From Prevotella sp. (GTDB taxonomy: Bacteria > Bacteroidota > Bacteroidia > Bacteroidales > Bacteroidaceae), in NCBI GenBank assembly GCA_018385335.1, contig JAHAZN010000044.1, positions 1 to 64,000 on the forward strand: a DNA stretch of 64,000 nucleotides. Direction: 5' to 3'. Shown in pieces: positions 27,019 to 34,769 of this stretch. The first letter of the stretch is position 1, and each line of letters opens with the position of its first letter. The notes under the pieces are model-generated. The model did not search any database. It was given only the letters and a program-made list of their open reading frames with translations, and was not told the DNA's origin. The translations under genes and the position numbers were made by a program.

Positions 27019-27729
27019 TCATTTCAAAACAAATCCAACGGCACCACATCCTTTGTAGTTGGTCACCTTATCCTCTTCTCCCGTCTTGGTATTGGTGCGG
27101 TTAGGACCAGGTGTCAGTACTGCCACTATCTGATACTGTCGGTTATAGATAGCCAGATAGTAGGGGTCGGGGTCTTCCAGTGAGGCATATCCACCGAAAT
27201 GACGAATCTTACCTTCGCTCTTTAATTTAGTCATGAGGTTTTTCACCTCGTCGAAGGTAGAGCAGGCCATCACCTGTTTCACCTCGTCGGCATAGACGGG
27301 TGTCACTGTCGAAACAACGGGTGTGGTGGTCGCTGCTGCTGTCTCACCATTGGATGTCTTGTTGCCAATCATTTCCGAGTTCTCCACTGCCAGCACATCA
27401 CTCTTCTTCACATAGATGAAACTGCGGAACATATTGCCACGGGGGAGAGCGAGAGATGAAACAAGTTCCTTGCGGTTATTAATGACAATCTTCGGGTTGA
27501 TACGCATCTTCTTCTTTGAAGCCACATAACTGTTGATCTCCTCATAGAGGATTTCCTCTGCTAAGTCTTTGGCATCCTGTTGGGTGGCTGCTGTTGCTTC
27601 AGCATAGATATACTGACTATTCTTCTTAATTGAGTTGATGGTTTTCTTAGCCTCTTCACTATTCTGTGCAAAGGCTACTGCTGAAATCATCAAAGCAGCT
27701 ACGAAACATGCAAGTTTGATTGTTCTCAT
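27019..27729 (-). CDS. Exported protein of unknown function (236 aa)
   Basis: Signal peptide MRTIKLACFVAALMISAVAFAQ; NSQYIYAEATAATQQDAKDLAEEILYEEINSYV. Confidence 0.75.
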   Translation of the reverse strand: MRTIKLACFVAALMISAVAFAQNSEEAKKTINSIKKNSQYIYAEATAATQQDAKDLAEEILYEEINSYVASKKKMRINPKIVINNRKELVSSLALPRGNMFRSFIYVKKSDVLAVENSEMIGNKTSNGETAAATTTPVVSTVTPVYADEVKQVMACSTFDEVKNLMTKLKSEGKIRHFGGYASLEDPDPYYLAIYNRQYQIVAVLTPGPNRTNTKTGEEDKVTNYKGCGAVGFVLK

Positions 27730-27731
27730 AA

Positions 27732-28823
27732 TTACTTGTTGTTGATATCGTTGGTGAAAAATTTCTCAGTCACATTCTGTAAGGGGATATACGCATAGAG
27801 GCGAGCCTTAATAGGCAGGTTTTCTCCCTTGATGATAGCTGTGGGGAAATCGATACTCATCACGTGGCTATAAGCCAGTTTCTCATTGAGGGTAAAGAGT
27901 GTTCCAGTGAGTCGGTCGTTTCCTGTTTGCTTGATTCCGAAATAGAGTTGGCAGCCCTCATTCTGGAAGAGAGAGATGAGTTGCTGTATGGTGGTTGTCA
28001 GCTCCTCTGTCTGATAGCCATAACGATCAATAGTGAGCTGTGTGGTCAGTGGATTTTTATACTGGCCTGTGAGCATGATATTGCTCACTGTGCGTGAGAT
28101 GTTTTTCTCACTGCAGAAAAGTTGAGGCGTCTCGCCGCGCTTCACGAGATAGATATCTCCCCTGATGGCGTCGCTGAGGAAGCGTCCTCCCTCAATAATG
28201 AGCATATTCTCGCTCTTTGAGTATTTCGCACCTTCCCACATGGGTATGATGTCTTCTGTCATCAGGGGCATACGCTTCAGGTCGCGCACGAGATTATTCT
28301 CCAGTTCCACTGCATTGGCGCCCTTGAGCAGCTGACAATCGGCAGGAAAGGTGAGTTGTAATTTCTGTCCAGGCTTTGTCCAGGTGAGTCTGAACATTCT
28401 TCTTTTGATAATTTCTATACCGAAGGGAACTTCGGGTGTAATAGTCTTCAGTTGATTGTATCCACCCTTAGTCATCACTACACGATCCACATCCATCTTC
28501 TCCGTCGCTGATTTTCCATCGAGCTTAAGGTCGAGTTCCAGTAAGTATCGCTCCACAAAACGACATGCGTCAGCCTGTCCACAAGCTTCTATGATAGGCT
28601 GTGCAAAGAGAGGATAACCGATATGACTAACGTCTCCCAGGTCATTGGTGCACACATGATATTGGCGTGCATGATGTGTGAGAATGGTGTCTTGATTAGC
28701 CGACAACGTGATAGTTAGTCCTACCGTATGCGCTATCTGCTGAAGGCGCAGGGTGTGGAAGGTGGTGACAGCATACAGAGATGCTGTCACCATTATGCTG
28801 ATAAGGGTTACTTGTATTCTCAT
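27732..28823 (-). CDS. Exported/membrane-anchored protein of unknown function (363 aa)
   Basis: N-terminal hydrophobic segment; long intact ORF joined by ATGA overlap to the upstream MORN protein. Confidence 0.72.
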   Translation of the reverse strand: MRIQVTLISIMVTASLYAVTTFHTLRLQQIAHTVGLTITLSANQDTILTHHARQYHVCTNDLGDVSHIGYPLFAQPIIEACGQADACRFVERYLLELDLKLDGKSATEKMDVDRVVMTKGGYNQLKTITPEVPFGIEIIKRRMFRLTWTKPGQKLQLTFPADCQLLKGANAVELENNLVRDLKRMPLMTEDIIPMWEGAKYSKSENMLIIEGGRFLSDAIRGDIYLVKRGETPQLFCSEKNISRTVSNIMLTGQYKNPLTTQLTIDRYGYQTEELTTTIQQLISLFQNEGCQLYFGIKQTGNDRLTGTLFTLNEKLAYSHVMSIDFPTAIIKGENLPIKARLYAYIPLQNVTEKFFTNDINNK

Positions 28824-29485
28824 GGTTTAACTCCTGTTACTTCACCGTCATGGTACCAGTATCCCATACCACCGGATACACGTCCATCGCGGAAGTCGCC
28901 CTCGAACTTGTCGCCAGGGTTGGCAACGAAATCCTTAGAGGCTACAATCTTCTGTGAGCGGGTATAGGTGATTGTTCCATGTCCATGAGGCTTACCATTC
29001 TTAAGATCGCCAGTGTATTTACCATAGCCAAGGTTCACCGTACCATAACCATTCTGTGGTGCTGCAGGTGCTGGTGTTGTCTTAACAGGCTCCTGAGGCT
29101 TTTCAGGCTTAGCTTCTTCCTTCTTAGCTTCTTCCTTCTGCTCAGGTACAGCCACCTTAGCAGTGTCCTTCTTGAGCGTGTCAGTAGTTTCCACAGGTGC
29201 TTTGGACTCTGCTACCTCTTTCTCTCCACCACCCATGGTGAGTGCTGCGATGATGCCACCGGCCACTACCAATGCACCGATACCACCATAGACAAACTTA
29301 CCATTTTTCTGCATCCATGTCTTTGGAGGAGGACATTCGCGGAGTGCCTTGCCACACTCTGCACAAACAAATTCCTTACGGGCAGGTATCTCCTGCACTT
29401 CTTTCGCTTTGCATTTTGAACATCCATCGTTGAGACAGATACCATATCTGTAACGCAGACGTTCCGATGATTTTGATGTTGCCAT
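28820..29485 (-). CDS. Zinc-ribbon / single-TM / MORN-repeat protein
   Basis: GCSKCKAKE...FVCAECGKAL zinc-ribbon; FVYGGIGALVVAGGIIAALTMGG TM; YGTVNLGYGKYTGDLKNGKPHGHGTITY and DKFEGDFRDGRVSGGMGYWY MORN-like units. Confidence 0.82.
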   Translation of the reverse strand: MATSKSSERLRYRYGICLNDGCSKCKAKEVQEIPARKEFVCAECGKALRECPPPKTWMQKNGKFVYGGIGALVVAGGIIAALTMGGGEKEVAESKAPVETTDTLKKDTAKVAVPEQKEEAKKEEAKPEKPQEPVKTTPAPAAPQNGYGTVNLGYGKYTGDLKNGKPHGHGTITYTRSQKIVASKDFVANPGDKFEGDFRDGRVSGGMGYWYHDGEVTGVKP

Positions 29486-29516
29486 TTTGTATGATTATTG
29501 TCTTTTTGCTTGTAAG

Positions 29517-29538
29517 GTGGACTCATGACGAGTCCACC
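29517..29538 (-). promoter_or_regulatory. Intercistronic hairpin between the tubulin-like gene and the MORN gene
   Basis: GGTGGACTC-atga-c-GAGTCCACC inverted repeat, not followed by a T-tract. Confidence 0.5.
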
Positions 29539-29589
29539 CTATCTGTTAATAGAATAATTGTCTAATGTATTCCATCCTTAGCTTGCCTG

Positions 29590-32500
29590 TTACATTGTAG
29601 GAGGCATTGTAGGAGGCATTGTAGGAGGCATCTGTGGGCCTGCCTGTGGTACTGGAGGTACAGCAGGGGCGAAGAGCGACTGCAGGGCGGGTACCTGTGA
29701 GGCTGGTGCCCATGCCGCCATTCCTTCCATCCATACCATCGACTGTGGTGTGAGCTGCTTGTTGATGACCATCTGTTTGCATAGCTCACGATTGAACGGA
29801 CCATACTGCTGTCCTGCCACAGAGAGATAGACACTGATCTCTGGTTCGGCCTGTGGTGGTGGAGGCATACCTGGTCCTCCTACTGCGGGTGGCATCTGCG
29901 GACCAGCGGGTGGCATCTGCGGACCACTTGTTGGCATTGATGCGGCAGGCTGCTGCTGTGCCATTGCCTGGCGAGCCTTCTCTGCAGCGATGGCCTCGGC
30001 GCCCTCAACAACGAAGAGTGAGGGTAACTGACTGCCATCTCCCTCACTATGAAGCAGGATAGCATTTCCTGCGTCGGTGGCAGGATTGCCTGTATGCAGG
30101 AATCGCTCATAACGCTCCTTATACGGACCCATCCAGTCGATAGCGCGTATGGGGAAGCAGTAGCTAAGCGTGATGATGGAGAGTTCATCCTTACGTGGAC
30201 TCTTGCGATTCACAGTGATAGTGGTACGTGATGTGCTCTGGTTGAAAGAGTTCTTGAAGGCTGCCTCCAACTTATCTGCAAACTTACCTAAGCTCTCGTT
30301 TTCATCAGGTGATGGGATAGAGACAAGGATAGCTTTCTTGTTGATACTTGCTGGGTTGGTAGGACTGAGGTTACCCTCATTGTTACGCAGATGCAACTGT
30401 ATCTGGTCGTTGTTGAGCTTGAGATAAACACCACTCTGCTGCACGATCTTAGAAGCAAAGGCCTTGATGTCGTCCTCTGTCTTGAGTTTCTGCTGGAGCT
30501 GAGTAAGGATATTCAGACCCAGTACCTTGTGGTCGCTCTCTGCTTTCTCGCTGTGCTTAGCCTTGACAATCTCCGAGAGTTTCATGTCAAAGGCATCAGT
30601 GATATCATCGATATTAAGTTCTGCAGCCAATCGACCGAAGTTGATGAAATCGCCTATGGGCAGGATACTCTCACGCAACTGTCGTGCGATGTTAGGCATC
30701 TCAATTTTGTCCACCTTAACGTCGATTTCAAACTGTGCCATAGCCTCCTCTTCGCTCACCTCGATGATAGCGCCCTTCATATCTTCCAGGCCCTTGTTCA
30801 CCTTGCGCTGAGCTGTTACCAGGCGCTCTGTCTCATCGATGGCATCATTGATCTTCTGTCCGAAAGCCGAGATGTCAGCATCCATCTTTCCGAGTTCAAC
30901 GAATACCTTGCCTGCCAGCTTCTGAGCGAAATCGAGGGCCACGCGCATGGTCTTCAATGTGTAATAGTCGGTGAGCAGTGTCTGATGCTCGGCATAGCGG
31001 CGTGCACCCACATTGACCATACGTTGAAGCAGACCGAGCTGGCTCCATTCTGTCACGTTGTCCTTGCAGTCCTGGTCGCAAGCCTCATAGTTATCTTTCT
31101 CTTCCTTGGCGCGTCCAGCCAGTTCTTTGCGAATCTCAGCCATTCGCTCCAACAACAGTTTCGATACCTTCTGTAGTTCAACGATAGAGACATCACCAAT
31201 CTTCCATTTGTCGAAGAGCTCCTTCTCGATGTTGTGCCTTATCTCTCTTGCCAGTTCTGGGAGTACACGCTCCTTTCCTTCAAAGAACTTTATCACACCC
31301 TCCTCGCGGAAATGGTTGTCATAGAACTCAGCCATGATGTTGTCGAGTTCGTTAAGAGGACAGCTGGCTTTCTTGGCTTCTTCGGCATAAGCCATCGCCT
31401 TGTCATGCCAGTAGTCGTTGAAGGATGGATAGTCGGCATCCGACTCCAATATCTTCTGGTTGAGCGTGAGGTGATTCTCATCGAGCATCCATTTGATGAT
31501 GTTCTCTTTGTTGAGATACTCCTTGCGATAGTCCTTGTTGCGCTCCTCATTCACATAGCCCTGATTCTCGCGGAAGTTGTTGTATTTAAACTGATAGAGC
31601 ACGCTCTCACCCACGGTATAGGTGATGTGTTTAAGTACTCTCAGTTCGGGATAGATGACGCGCTTGATACCAAAGGAGTTGACCTTCTTGGTGCGTGCCA
31701 CGGGGATACGTCCGTCGCTTCCGGCATTCTCTGTCTCGTCATATTCGAGGGCGAAATCGTCCATGTTCTCGAAGTTGTATGCACGGATGATATCGCTGTT
31801 GACAGCATCCTCTTCGTTGACGAAGAAGATACGTGCAAACACATAGTCGCTCACCACCTTAGGCAGTTCAGAGAGTGAATTGATGGTCAGTCCGTTTTCA
31901 TTCACGTTGCTGTAGAGGGTGAGACCGTCAGCCACTCCCTTTACCCTGTCGTTATATACATGTGCTTCCCCTATGCCTGTCACGTCCTGTGGGTTCCATC
32001 TGCCCACCTGCAGGGCGTTGAGCTCGTTGAGAGCTGCGTAACCGTTCTGATAGTAACGTCCCTGGTCCATGTCGCTCTTCGGGAGGTTCATCTCAGGAAT
32101 CATGGCATAGACAGAAATCTTTGCATCGGGGTAGGTTTTGCGTGTCTGCACCACCACGTCGATGATAGAGCCTGAACCTGTTCCACCGCAAAGACCGGCA
32201 AAGATGTGGATATAGAGTCGGTTGCTGTCGCCAGAGATATGTTCACAGCGTCCGTAGGCATCGCGCAGCGTGTTGACATAACCCACAGCGTTGGCGGCAA
32301 AGAGCAGTCGGCCTGCCCTTCTCTTCTGTCCTGCTGCCTGACCCAGGGAGCCGATGGCCTGCTTCACAGCTGAAACGTTGCTGATGATTCCCTTCACTGA
32401 AGGGTAGTTGTCGATGTGATTCAGGATATGCTCAACATCAACGGCTTTGATATTCAGAAACTCGTTGTTGGTGAATGAAGCGTCCTGTCCCATCACGCGG

Positions 32501-32703
32501 AAGTCGGGGCGTGGACGTCCATCTTTGGGCATCATCTCGTCAGTAGAATCGACATATAGGAGTGCTACTGGCAGTTTGCTACGCTCCTCTGCCGTCGGGA
32601 ACTCCTCAAACATACGCATTTTGAACGCACGGAGAATCTTTCCTCCCGTACCTCCCAATCCCACCAAAATGTGATTGCCATTGCTAAACATTGTTGTTGC
32701 CAT
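29590..32703 (-). CDS. Tubulin/FtsZ-like (Tubulin_2-type) GTPase with Pro-rich and GYF_2-like C-terminal region
   Basis: HILVGLGGTGGKILRAFKMRMFEEFPTAEERSKLPVALLYVDSTDEMM; tubulin signature FAGLCGGTGSGSIIDVVVQTRK; C-terminal YLSVAGQQYGPFNRELCKQMVINKQLTPQSMVWMEGMAAWAPASQVPAL (GYF_2) flanked by GPQMPPA/MPPT repeats. Confidence 0.9.
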   Translation of the reverse strand: MATTMFSNGNHILVGLGGTGGKILRAFKMRMFEEFPTAEERSKLPVALLYVDSTDEMMPKDGRPRPDFRVMGQDASFTNNEFLNIKAVDVEHILNHIDNYPSVKGIISNVSAVKQAIGSLGQAAGQKRRAGRLLFAANAVGYVNTLRDAYGRCEHISGDSNRLYIHIFAGLCGGTGSGSIIDVVVQTRKTYPDAKISVYAMIPEMNLPKSDMDQGRYYQNGYAALNELNALQVGRWNPQDVTGIGEAHVYNDRVKGVADGLTLYSNVNENGLTINSLSELPKVVSDYVFARIFFVNEEDAVNSDIIRAYNFENMDDFALEYDETENAGSDGRIPVARTKKVNSFGIKRVIYPELRVLKHITYTVGESVLYQFKYNNFRENQGYVNEERNKDYRKEYLNKENIIKWMLDENHLTLNQKILESDADYPSFNDYWHDKAMAYAEEAKKASCPLNELDNIMAEFYDNHFREEGVIKFFEGKERVLPELAREIRHNIEKELFDKWKIGDVSIVELQKVSKLLLERMAEIRKELAGRAKEEKDNYEACDQDCKDNVTEWSQLGLLQRMVNVGARRYAEHQTLLTDYYTLKTMRVALDFAQKLAGKVFVELGKMDADISAFGQKINDAIDETERLVTAQRKVNKGLEDMKGAIIEVSEEEAMAQFEIDVKVDKIEMPNIARQLRESILPIGDFINFGRLAAELNIDDITDAFDMKLSEIVKAKHSEKAESDHKVLGLNILTQLQQKLKTEDDIKAFASKIVQQSGVYLKLNNDQIQLHLRNNEGNLSPTNPASINKKAILVSIPSPDENESLGKFADKLEAAFKNSFNQSTSRTTITVNRKSPRKDELSIITLSYCFPIRAIDWMGPYKERYERFLHTGNPATDAGNAILLHSEGDGSQLPSLFVVEGAEAIAAEKARQAMAQQQPAASMPTSGPQMPPAGPQMPPAVGGPGMPPPPQAEPEISVYLSVAGQQYGPFNRELCKQMVINKQLTPQSMVWMEGMAAWAPASQVPALQSLFAPAVPPVPQAGPQMPPTMPPTMPPTM

Positions 32704-32763
32704 ATAGATTGTTTTTAAATTAGATAATCGTTTGTACAGACTTTTTCTCCTCGAAGATTCGTT

Positions 32764-33372
32764 CTATCTTCTAATCCTCCTCGTGTTACGTGAGATACGC
32801 TGTCTGTCAGCGCGGTTGCCTATTGGCGATACCGACCGGCTTCTTCCCAACGCATTTTCCTTCTTGATGGTTAAGCACGCTATCACTGCTCCTACTATCA
32901 CAAATGCCAAACACCAGAGCAGGCGACGTATGATAAAGCTGTGAATATATTCGCGTACTACGTCGGCCATGGCTGCGGGCAGTGTCTCCACGGTATAACC
33001 TTGAAAATAGCCCGTATCAAAATATTCTCCCAACACCGGATAATCAGTCACCAACTGTTTCACCACATCATCGCAGTTGGCCATGGTAAGGTCTGTACCG
33101 GGCAGGAAGGCACTGTTGACAATGCGTTCTGTTTCCAACTGGATGTCATCAGTGATATGGAGAATCTTTATTCCGCCACTGATGAGGATACACTGGAAAG
33201 AGAGCAGGATAAACAAGACAGCACCTGTGATATAGGTGGTGACAGTAAACTCGGCGTTTTTCCACCACCCCTTGATGGCGAGATAAAACAGGACCATACA
33301 GATGAGAGCAATCAAGATACCCCATAAGAGGCATCCCATGGAAAACTGTATTATGCTAAAGAATCCACTCAT
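32764..33372 (-). CDS. Small integral membrane protein with basic C-terminal tail
   Basis: Several hydrophobic segments (LLWGILIALICMVLFYLAI, YITGAVLFILLSFQCILI, LLWCLAFVIVGAVIACLTI) and terminal RSRSVSPIGNRADRQRISRNTRRIRR. Confidence 0.78.
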   Translation of the reverse strand: MSGFFSIIQFSMGCLLWGILIALICMVLFYLAIKGWWKNAEFTVTTYITGAVLFILLSFQCILISGGIKILHITDDIQLETERIVNSAFLPGTDLTMANCDDVVKQLVTDYPVLGEYFDTGYFQGYTVETLPAAMADVVREYIHSFIIRRLLWCLAFVIVGAVIACLTIKKENALGRSRSVSPIGNRADRQRISRNTRRIRR

Positions 33373-33409
33373 ATATAAAATTTCCTAACTTTCATAATAG
33401 ATTGTGCAG

Positions 33410-33417
33410 CAAAGTTA
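33410..33417 (-). promoter_or_regulatory. -7 element TAACTTTG, likely promoter of the tubulin-like gene cluster
   Basis: CAAAGTTA on + strand about 38 bp upstream of the 33372 start. Confidence 0.5.
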
Positions 33418-33567
33418 AAGATTCTTTTGATAGATACTTGGAGTGACCTACTTTTTCTTGTGAATTTTAAGATTATTTAGGTTTTATCCCTTGGTTATCG
33501 CACCCTCCCCATTTTCTAAGGAAACAATAATCTTTTATCAATAGCAAGGAATATCGTAGTTTTTGTC

Positions 33568-33575
33568 TAATTTTG
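33568..33575 (+). promoter_or_regulatory. -7 element TAATTTTG for hemolysin III gene
   Basis: TAATTTTGC about 20 bp upstream of ATG 33595. Confidence 0.5.
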
Positions 33576-33594
33576 CACAAAATAAGGTATTGAG

Positions 33595-34242
33595 ATGGCA
33601 ATAAAATATACTAAGAAAGAGGAGTTATGGAATGCATGGTCGCATGGTGCCGGAGTGGTGATGGCTGTTGTTATAGGTATCATCTTCCTTGTGATGTGTT
33701 ATAAGTCAGGCAACGGCTGGGCACGTCTTGGAGTGGCGCTTTATCTCTTTGGTCTATGCTCTTCCTATACAGCCTCTACCATCTATCATGCGATGCCGCG
33801 GAAAAGCAAATGGAAGGAGCGTTTGCGTAAGTGGGACCATGCCGCCATCTATTGGTGTATCGCCGGAGCCTATTCGCCCATCACCTTAGTGGCACTCAGA
33901 GAGCAGGGTTACTGGGGATGGAGCCTGTTTATCTTTGTGTGGCTCTCGGCTATTGCTGGGACGATAGTGAGTTTCTGTCGTCTTAAGGAGCACAGCAATA
34001 TCGAAACGCTCTGTTTCATAGGAATGGGGCTCTCTGTACTGATAGCCTTCAAACCGCTTCTCAATGCTGTCAGTCCTGCGGCTGTGATATGGATTATTGC
34101 CGAGGGAGTGTGTTATATCACAGGAGCAGTGTTCTATTCGCTTAACAAGAAGCGGTTTATGCACTCAGTGTTCCATTTCTTTGTTTTGGCAGGTAGCATA
34201 TGTCACATCGTTGCCGTGTGGGACATGCTGGCTGCCTTATAG
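33595..34242 (+). CDS. Hemolysin III / PAQR family membrane protein
   Basis: EELWNAWSHGAGVVMAVV...STIYHAMPRKSKWKERLRKWDHAAIYWCIAGAYSPIT...HSVFHFFVLAGSICHIVAV. Confidence 0.94.
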   Translation: MAIKYTKKEELWNAWSHGAGVVMAVVIGIIFLVMCYKSGNGWARLGVALYLFGLCSSYTASTIYHAMPRKSKWKERLRKWDHAAIYWCIAGAYSPITLVALREQGYWGWSLFIFVWLSAIAGTIVSFCRLKEHSNIETLCFIGMGLSVLIAFKPLLNAVSPAAVIWIIAEGVCYITGAVFYSLNKKRFMHSVFHFFVLAGSICHIVAVWDMLAAL

Positions 34243-34244
34243 AG

Positions 34245-34295
34245 AGAACCCTACGTCACCTGCTGACGAGGCAACATAGGGTTCTTCCTTTTTCT
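34245..34295. terminator. Intrinsic terminator after hemolysin III gene
   Basis: AGAACCCTA ... TAGGGTTCT followed by TCCTTTTTC. Confidence 0.65.
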
Positions 34296-34305
34296 TGCTA
34301 AGTGG

Positions 34306-34728
34306 TTATTTAGAGAGCGTCATCTTCACTTTGCCCTCATTGTCGGTAAGCATGAGCAGTCCCTTCTTGTTGATATTGAAGGATTGCACCTGCTGCATTG
34401 CTTCCAGTACACTCTGCTCAACGGTCATATCAGGACACATCATACGGGTGGAAGCCATCTTGTCGTCGAAGGAGAAGGAAGACTTGTCGAGGTCAACGTT
34501 CACGCCACCTGTCAACCTATTGCATCCTGTTGAACCCGATACCCTGTTCTTCTGCATGTCGATGTTGAGGAATGGAGCGGTCTGGTTCTCATTGGTTTTC
34601 ACTGTCTGTCCGTTCACGCTGATGATTTTCCACTCACCATTGAGCATCTCCGCAGTAACGGCTTGTTTTGAAGTGTTACATGAGATCATGGCTATAGCCA
34701 CGAAGAATAGAATGATAGTTTTCTTCAT
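34306..34728 (-). CDS. META domain-containing lipoprotein
   Basis: Lipobox FVAIAMISCNTS; LNGEWKIISVNGQTV...PFLNIDMQKNRVSGSTGCNRLTGGVNV. Confidence 0.88.
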   Translation of the reverse strand: MKKTIILFFVAIAMISCNTSKQAVTAEMLNGEWKIISVNGQTVKTNENQTAPFLNIDMQKNRVSGSTGCNRLTGGVNVDLDKSSFSFDDKMASTRMMCPDMTVEQSVLEAMQQVQSFNINKKGLLMLTDNEGKVKMTLSK

Positions 34729-34769
34729 TTTTTATTGATTAGGAAATGATAAAAAGAATATTCGATACT

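Noticed and set aside
30391-31176. 261-aa + strand ORF opposite the tubulin-like gene
   Set aside because: Antisense shadow; Leu/His-rich composition typical of reverse frames
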